Source of the DNA: an uncultured Actinomyces sp.
Lineage (GTDB): Bacteria > Actinomycetota > Actinomycetes > Actinomycetales > Actinomycetaceae
DNA length: 5,876 bases
NCBI GenBank assembly: GCA_916719935.1
Contig: CAKAPY010000095.1
Span: 1-5,876, forward strand
Reading direction: 5' to 3'
The notes under the pieces are model-generated. The model did no database searches, had not been told where the DNA came from, and saw only the letters and a list, made by a program, of their open reading frames with translations. The position numbers were made by a program, and so were the translations under genes. Positions 1 through 3,836 of this stretch are shown here, in pieces. The stretch's first letter is position 1, and every line of letters begins with the position of its first letter.

Positions 1-28
1 CCGGCCCACACTCACATGTATCTAGCTC

Positions 29-1660
29 TCAGTCAAGATAGTCACGCAGGACTTGCGAACGAGAGGGATGACGAAGCTTCGACATCGTCTTGGATTCAAT
101 CTGACGGATACGTTCGCGCGTCACTCCGTAGACCTTGCCAATTTCATCAAGAGTCTTAGGCTGACCATCTCCAAGACCGAAACGCATCGAAACGACGCCT
201 GCTTCGCGTTCAGAGAGAGTGTCAAGAACTCGGTGCAACTGCTCTTGAAGCAGAGTGAAAGACACGGCATCTGCGGGAACAATAGCTTCAGAATCCTCGA
301 TCAGATCACCGAACTCGCTATCGCCGTCCTCACCAAGAGGAGTATGCAGAGAAATCGGCTCACGTCCGTACTTTTGAACCTCGACAACCTTTTCAGGAGT
401 CATGTCCAGTTCTTTAGCAAGCTCTTCAGGAGTGGGTTCACGACCGAGATCTTGAAGCATTTGACGCTGGACACGAGCAAGCTTATTAATAACTTCGACC
501 ATGTGGACGGGGATACGAATAGTACGCGCTTGGTCTGCCATCGCACGCGTAATCGCCTGACGAATCCACCAGGTCGCATATGTCGAAAACTTGTAGCCCT
601 TCGTGTAGTCGAACTTTTCAACCGCACGAATAAGGCCAAGGTTGCCTTCCTGAATCAAATCCAGGAATTGCATTCCGCGTCCGGTGTAGCGCTTTGCCAG
701 CGAGACAACGAGACGGAGATTAGCCTCGAGAAGGTGGTTCTTTGCCTGCTGTCCGTCTTGGGCGAGAATATGAAGCTCGCGCCGCTGACGAGAAGTCAAA
801 TCGTTGGAGGTGGTCTTCAGCAATTCTTCGGCGTACAGACCAGCTTCGATTCGACGGGCAAGGTCAACTTCTTGTTCCGCGTTAAGAAGCGACACCTTAC
901 CGATTTGCTTGAGATAGTCCTTAACGGGGTCAGCCGTCGCACCCGCGACAGTAACCTGTTGAACCGGCTCATCGGTCTCATCAGAATCAGAGACCACGAA
1001 ACCGCCCTTTGACCGCACAGCTGCTACTGCCTGAGGCTTTGAATCCTGATCCAGTGATGAAGTGTCGTCATCAGAGTCCTTGTCCTCTGAGTCATCTTCA
1101 TCTGCATCATCGGCATCTACCTCGATGTCGTCGACATCGGTATCAATATCTACAACATCTTCAAGTTGGGCTTCTTCGACGATGTCGTCTTCGAGATCCT
1201 CGACCTCTTCAGACTGAGAATCTTGGGGAACCTCTTCGACCTTTTCAGCCTTCTTCTTGCGCGTCCGCTTCGCAGGCTTCGCAACGGCTTCCTCAGCAGA
1301 TGCGCTTTCTTCAGCCTTCTTTGCCTTCTTACGCGTTGTCCGCGGCTTCTTTTCGGGTTCTACTTCAGCAGCGTCCTCGTTCTTCGCGCTCTTTGAAGCA
1401 GTAGCCTTCTTGGTCGCCCGTTTTTTAGCGGGCGCCTTCTCTTCCGTTGCGGCGGCAGAATCGGTGGCGGTAGATGCGGGCTTCTTGGTCTTCTTCGCCT
1501 TCGCAGCCTTCTTTGGCGCTTCGGCCTCTTCCCCTTGGGCTTCTACCGATGTAGTCTTTGACGAGCGACGCGTACGCGTAGCTTTCTTGACCTCAGGGGC
1601 TTCATCTTCAGTATCGCGGGCGCTGGTAGCGCGAGATGGAGACACTCGAATCCCTTTCAT
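29..1660 (-). CDS. sigA: Primary (housekeeping) RNA polymerase sigma factor, RpoD/SigA, group 1 sigma-70
   Basis: Directs RNA polymerase core enzyme to housekeeping promoters. Numbered from the ATG at 1660 (543 aa), residues 18-141 are a Lys/Arg/Ala-rich tail and 142-206 are very acidic. Region 1.2 lies near 244-275 (DPVKDYLKQIGKVSLL). Region 2 spans about 310-389, including the core-binding and -10-recognition helix with YATWWIRQAITRAM. Region 3 follows at about 390-461. Region 4 is at about 476-536, with the -35-binding helix-turn-helix around LDEIGKVYGVTRERIRQIE; the protein ends LRDYLD. Regions 2 and 4 are fully canonical for the essential sigma factor. The start is uncertain. The same frame is open from a GTG at 1687 with no Shine-Dalgarno. 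The ATG at 1660 also lacks one. A GTG at 1645 is preceded by AAAGGG six bases upstream. The family assignment is very secure; the N-terminus is not. Confidence 0.97.
   Translation of the reverse strand: MKGIRVSPSRATSARDTEDEAPEVKKATRTRRSSKTTSVEAQGEEAEAPKKAAKAKKTKKPASTATDSAAATEEKAPAKKRATKKATASKSAKNEDAAEVEPEKKPRTTRKKAKKAEESASAEEAVAKPAKRTRKKKAEKVEEVPQDSQSEEVEDLEDDIVEEAQLEDVVDIDTDVDDIEVDADDADEDDSEDKDSDDDTSSLDQDSKPQAVAAVRSKGGFVVSDSDETDEPVQQVTVAGATADPVKDYLKQIGKVSLLNAEQEVDLARRIEAGLYAEELLKTTSNDLTSRQRRELHILAQDGQQAKNHLLEANLRLVVSLAKRYTGRGMQFLDLIQEGNLGLIRAVEKFDYTKGYKFSTYATWWIRQAITRAMADQARTIRIPVHMVEVINKLARVQRQMLQDLGREPTPEELAKELDMTPEKVVEVQKYGREPISLHTPLGEDGDSEFGDLIEDSEAIVPADAVSFTLLQEQLHRVLDTLSEREAGVVSMRFGLGDGQPKTLDEIGKVYGVTRERIRQIESKTMSKLRHPSRSQVLRDYLD
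1238..1609 (-). repeat. Degenerate ~25-residue acidic/basic repeats in the sigma factor N-terminal tail
   Basis: The sigma factor tail alternates acidic patches with Lys/Arg clusters. Five units can be read, with cores EDEAPEVKK, EEAEAPKK, EEKAPAKK, AEVEPEKK and AEEAVAKPAK. Each is followed by a run such as KAKKTKK or RTRKKK. The lysine clusters begin at about residues 25, 50, 79, 104 and 128 (543-aa numbering), so the spacing is close to 25 residues (75 bp). The composition resembles histone H1-like bacterial tails. The repeat is visible at protein level and only degenerate in DNA. Confidence 0.6.
1652..1657 (-). promoter_or_regulatory. Possible ribosome binding site (AAAGGG) for a GTG start of sigA at 1645
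   Basis: On the minus strand AAAGGG lies six bases before an in-frame GTG at 1643-1645. Aligned to the anti-Shine-Dalgarno, its offset matches that of the strong site of the upstream stress-protein gene. Neither the ATG at 1660 nor the GTG at 1687 has a comparable site. If used, the sigma factor would begin with a sequence read as MSPSRATSARD. Confidence 0.4.
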
Positions 1661-1710
1661 GGGTTGACAGATGAGCCGCCAATCCACTGGACGGCGACAG
1701 ACTGCCTACA

Positions 1711-1716
1711 ATTATA
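1711..1716 (-). promoter_or_regulatory. -10 box (TATAAT) of the sigA promoter
   Basis: The minus strand carries a perfect TATAAT in the 80-bp gap between the stress-protein gene and sigA. Transcription would start near 1703-1704, giving leaders of about 16, 43 or 58 bases depending on which start codon is used. The hexamer 17 bp upstream (TGCGCG) does not resemble a -35 box. GTGACA occurs nearby at 1728-1733, but with only an 11-bp spacer. The promoter therefore seems to rely on its -10 box or on an activator. The gene may also be read through from the stress-protein gene, as no clear terminator lies between them. Confidence 0.55.
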
Positions 1717-1767
1717 ACTATCCCTTTGTCACTCGCGCAGCATGAAAGTGCGTAAATAGGGGTGAAA

Positions 1768-2169
1768 CTAGGCGCTCGTATCCTCAAAACGCCACGACGA
1801 TGTCATCACCGGGCAGGGAGCATCAAGCAAAATCTGAGTCGCTGTATTGCCGATCGTTGTACTCTTCGAGCCACCAGGTCGCAGGCCAATGACGATCATA
1901 TCCGCGTCGATCCTACGCGCCCAATCAAGTACGGTTTCCGCCATTGACATATCACGTCGGCAACGCATGACTTCAAAAGAAACCTCGGTTCCGTCTAAGC
2001 GTTCCCATAGATGCGCCTCAGCCGAATTCTCATCAGCGAAGATACCCCCGCACTCGTGAGATGCGACAACAACCATCAATGATGTCCGCATCCAGGACGC
2101 CAGACGTACTGCCTGATCCAGCGCGGCATCAGACTCGCGATTCCCGTAGTAGCTCAAAACGATTGCCAC
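1768..2169 (-). CDS. Universal stress protein (UspA family), short form
   Basis: A 133-residue single-domain universal stress protein, a cytoplasmic nucleotide-binding-like fold linked in this family to stress and starvation survival. The N-terminal strand and helix read MAIVLSYYGNRESDAALDQA. The later strand DADMIVIGLRPGG is followed by the loop and helix GNTATQILLDAPCPVM, the hallmark C-terminal segment. Compared with the ATP-binding pattern G-x2-G-x9-G-S/T, Gly95 and Gly107 are present, but the second glycine position is Pro98 and Asn108 replaces Ser. The usual Asp near residue 8 (as in VDGS) is Tyr. ATP binding is therefore doubtful. The protein is slightly shorter than the usual 140-150 residues. 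The GTG start is set by AAGGAGG four bases upstream. It lies 80 bp upstream of sigA in the same direction and may be partly co-transcribed with it. Confidence 0.9.
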   Translation of the reverse strand: MAIVLSYYGNRESDAALDQAVRLASWMRTSLMVVVASHECGGIFADENSAEAHLWERLDGTEVSFEVMRCRRDMSMAETVLDWARRIDADMIVIGLRPGGSKSTTIGNTATQILLDAPCPVMTSSWRFEDTSA

Positions 2170-2173
2170 GAAA

Positions 2174-2180
2174 CCTCCTT
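2174..2180 (-). promoter_or_regulatory. Strong ribosome binding site (AAGGAGG) of the universal stress protein gene
   Basis: The minus strand reads AAGGAGG, then TTTC, then the GTG start at 2169. It is the only strong Shine-Dalgarno in the window and fixes a non-ATG start. It contrasts with the three neighbouring genes that have none. Confidence 0.85.
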
Positions 2181-2192
2181 AATTGCATTTTC

Positions 2193-2222
2193 ATCATAAG
2201 AGCAGGGAGTTAAAGACGTGAA
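2193..2222 (-). promoter_or_regulatory. Promoter of the universal stress protein gene
   Basis: On the minus strand, TTCACG (2217-2222, four of six matches to TTGACA) is followed by an 18-bp spacer and TATGAT (2193-2198, five of six matches to TATAAT). The predicted start near 2186 gives a leader of about 17 bases that just contains the AAGGAGG site. Its upstream end abuts the opposing promoter of the polyprenyl synthetase gene. Confidence 0.5.
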
Positions 2223-2231
2223 ATTGTTTTA

Positions 2232-2237
2232 TAGACT
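2232..2237 (+). promoter_or_regulatory. -10 box (TAGACT) of the polyprenyl synthetase gene, predicted leaderless start
   Basis: TAGACT fits the actinobacterial TANNNT -10 pattern and lies exactly six bases before the ATG at 2244, so transcription would begin at or next to the A of the start codon. TATAGA, overlapping it at 2230-2235, is an alternative reading. No Shine-Dalgarno precedes the ATG. The best -35 candidate, TTAAAG (2210-2215), is weak. Confidence 0.55.
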
Positions 2238-2243
2238 GGTCAC

Positions 2244-3335
2244 ATGACTTCATTGAGCGAGCAGCTTCAGGCCTTAGCACCACGGATCGAGGAGCGTGCC
2301 CACGCCGTCCTCCAAGACCTCGCTGACACAATTGCACCAGCCGCTCAGATCTCGCCGCTTCTCCAGGTAGCTCATTCAAGTCTTGAGGAAGGCAAACGTT
2401 TCCGAGCATTCCTCGCTTTTGTCGGAGGGAGTATTGCGAATCATTCACCTCTGCAGGCGCTCAATCTAGACGATCTTGGCGCAGCATTGGAGCTCTACCA
2501 AGCCAGCGCTCTGGTTCATGATGACATCATCGACCATGCGCCCACGCGTCGTGGTCGTCCCTCTGCACATGCTGCTTTCGCTGCACATCACCGCTGCGCT
2601 TTATCCCGAGGCGATAGTGAAGATTTCGGGATAAATTCCGCAATCCTTGCTGGAGATTTCCTTTTCTCCGCAGCTGAACTTGCAATGATTCGCCAATGCG
2701 AGGCAATCCCCCACTACCGTGATGGCGTGATGGAGCTCTATGCACAAATGCACGCCGAAGTCGCAATTGGGCAATTCCTTGATATCGCGGCCGAACAGCG
2801 ACCACTGAATGTTCATGACTCGCAGGCGATTAACGCACAGACAGCACTGACAATCGTCTCTCACAAAGCCGCCAACTACTCGGTCGTCATCCCGGCAACT
2901 CTTGGGGCCCTCGCATTGGGCGCTTCGCGAGCAGATACCGATTCGTTGCGGATGATTCTTAGTCCGTGGGGACATGCTTTCCAGCTACGTGACGATGACC
3001 TTGGAATTTTCGGCGATCCACGAGTTACGGGTAAGAGCGCAGGAGATGACTTACGCGAAGGAAAACGGACCTACCTTCTTGCCCTCACATGGCAAGAAGC
3101 AAACGCAAGCGAACGGGAAAAGCTTGCCCACGGCCTCGGCAATCCTGAGCTTAGCGAAGAAGAGCTCGAGGAACTACGCGGGATCGTCAAGCGCCGAGGT
3201 CGTCGTCGCCATGAAGAAGTCATTTCGACTTTCGAGGCCGAGGGCTTCCTTGCGTTGGAATCCAGTAGATTCAATGCCGACCAGCGCGAATTGTTAAGCG
3301 AAGTCGCGGCGATGCTGATCAAGCGCTCGAAGTAA
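2244..3335 (+). CDS. Trans-isoprenyl (polyprenyl) diphosphate synthase, IdsA type
   Basis: A 363-residue head-to-tail prenyltransferase that condenses isopentenyl diphosphate with allylic diphosphates, giving precursors of menaquinone side chains or other isoprenoids; cytoplasmic. Visible motifs are GKRFR (50-54), binding isopentenyl diphosphate; the first Asp-rich motif DDIID (93-97) followed by the RRGRPS loop; the SHKAANYSV segment with Lys208; and the second Asp-rich motif FQLRDDDLGIFGD (246-258) in the DDxxG form common in actinobacterial IdsA proteins. KSAGDDLREGKRT follows. Ser88 and Ala89, five and four residues before the first motif, are small, which in this family usually allows longer products than C15. 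Full length, no sign of damage. The position next to the Rv2175c-like and PknL-like genes matches idsA2 (Rv2173) of M. tuberculosis. Chain length and end product cannot be read from sequence alone. Confidence 0.95.
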   Translation: MTSLSEQLQALAPRIEERAHAVLQDLADTIAPAAQISPLLQVAHSSLEEGKRFRAFLAFVGGSIANHSPLQALNLDDLGAALELYQASALVHDDIIDHAPTRRGRPSAHAAFAAHHRCALSRGDSEDFGINSAILAGDFLFSAAELAMIRQCEAIPHYRDGVMELYAQMHAEVAIGQFLDIAAEQRPLNVHDSQAINAQTALTIVSHKAANYSVVIPATLGALALGASRADTDSLRMILSPWGHAFQLRDDDLGIFGDPRVTGKSAGDDLREGKRTYLLALTWQEANASEREKLAHGLGNPELSEEELEELRGIVKRRGRRRHEEVISTFEAEGFLALESSRFNADQRELLSEVAAMLIKRSK

Positions 3336-3389
3336 GCGAGTACGCCAAGAGAAATTGTGTATCTCTAACCGAAAACTCACCTACAGAGA

Positions 3390-3740
3390 TCAGAATCCTA
3401 GAACAGAGGCAATGCGATTCACACGGTGGTGACGACCGCCTAGAAGAGCAGACATTGGCGTCTCCCCTAGTTCTTCATGCTCGGTGTAAAGCCAACGTGC
3501 GGCCTCTTCAGGGCTAAAACCACCATCAGCAAGCAAAGTGAGGGTCCCGGGAAGATTAAAAAGTGGTTCGTATCCGCTATCAGTCTTAATCAGGATTTCT
3601 TCGGGAATCCCAGAGTTTCCTGCTTCATCGGTATAGGTAAAGAGGATGTGGTCGCGGACCAATTGCTTAACTCGGCGAGGCTCAATACCAAGCCTGCGTG
3701 CAACCTCTTGAACGGACAGAAGGGAAACAGCTTCACTCAT
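3390..3740 (-). CDS. Rv2175c-family winged-helix DNA-binding protein
   Basis: A 116-residue protein. Residues 7-33 (LLSVQEVARRLGIEPRRVKQ and on) form a helix-turn-helix of the excisionase/MerR-like type. A short wing follows around TDEAGNSGIPEEIL. The C-terminal half (from about 60) has the Rv2175c C-terminal pattern: FNLPGTLTLLADGGFSPEEA, then RWLYTEHEELGETPMSALLGG, ending RIASVLGF. In M. tuberculosis Rv2175c binds DNA and is phosphorylated by PknL, which is encoded divergently next to it exactly as here. The start at 3740 is chosen because a TATCAT -10 box lies six bases before this ATG. An upstream in-frame GTG at 3782 would place that -10 box inside the gene, and the extra 14 residues do not resemble the family. 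Target DNA is unknown. The likely role is a kinase-controlled regulator. Confidence 0.9.
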   Translation of the reverse strand: MSEAVSLLSVQEVARRLGIEPRRVKQLVRDHILFTYTDEAGNSGIPEEILIKTDSGYEPLFNLPGTLTLLADGGFSPEEAARWLYTEHEELGETPMSALLGGRHHRVNRIASVLGF

Positions 3741-3746
3741 GGGACA

Positions 3747-3752
3747 ATGATA
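3747..3752 (-). promoter_or_regulatory. -10 box (TATCAT) of the Rv2175c-like gene, predicted leaderless start
   Basis: On the minus strand TATCAT matches TANNNT and is followed by TGTCCC and then the ATG at 3740. The six-base gap puts the transcription start on the A of the start codon. No Shine-Dalgarno and no -35 box are visible. Confidence 0.55.
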
Positions 3753-3823
3753 TAGCGTGGGAAGGGATTCGCGCCCCAGCACGGCTCGCGGGCTTTCCTG
3801 CGCGCATCACCTGAAATCTCCAG

Positions 3824-3829
3824 TAAAAT
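3824..3829 (+). promoter_or_regulatory. -10 box (TAAAAT) of the PknL-like kinase gene, predicted leaderless or near-leaderless start
   Basis: TAAAAT lies seven bases before the ATG at 3837 (gap CCTAACG), so the transcript should start at or one base before the start codon. There is no Shine-Dalgarno. The bases 17-18 bp upstream (CGCGCA) do not form a -35 box. A weak hairpin, CGCGGG (3787-3792) with CCTGCG (3797-3802), lies further upstream. Confidence 0.5.
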
Positions 3830-3836
3830 CCTAACG

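Noticed and set aside
53..1012. Long plus-strand open frame of 319 codons opposite the sigma factor gene
   Set aside because: It is antisense to a clearly conserved sigma-70 gene, and its translation shows no recognisable domain. It is a shadow frame.
1257..1667. Phe/Ala-rich plus-strand frame that could look like a membrane protein
   Set aside because: It is the complement of the Lys/Ala/Glu-rich sigma tail; AAG and GAA codons read backwards give Leu/Phe-rich peptides. No independent evidence of coding.
1728..1733. GTGACA as the -35 box of the sigA promoter
   Set aside because: Only 11 bp separates it from TATAAT, too short for sigma-70-type recognition.
2376..2386. Palindrome TCAAG-T-CTTGA resembling half of a HrcA- or HspR-like operator
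   Set aside because: Short, inside the prenyl synthase coding sequence and explained by codons for Ser-Ser-Leu-Glu. The spacing does not fit known heat-shock operators.
3348..3390. Inverted repeats AGAGA/TCTCT and ATCTCT/AGAGAT between the convergent genes as a bidirectional terminator
   Set aside because: Stems are only 5-6 AT-rich pairs, share one arm, and have no T-run on either side. Too weak to call a terminator.
3741..3782. Extending the Rv2175c-like gene to the GTG at 3782
   Set aside because: The 14 added residues do not look like the family, and the extension would swallow the TATCAT -10 box placed exactly for a start at 3740.
3787..3802. Small GC-rich hairpin upstream of the kinase promoter as a regulator site or attenuator
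   Set aside because: It lies upstream of the predicted transcription start, so it would not be transcribed from that promoter, and a 6-bp stem is common in GC-rich spacers.
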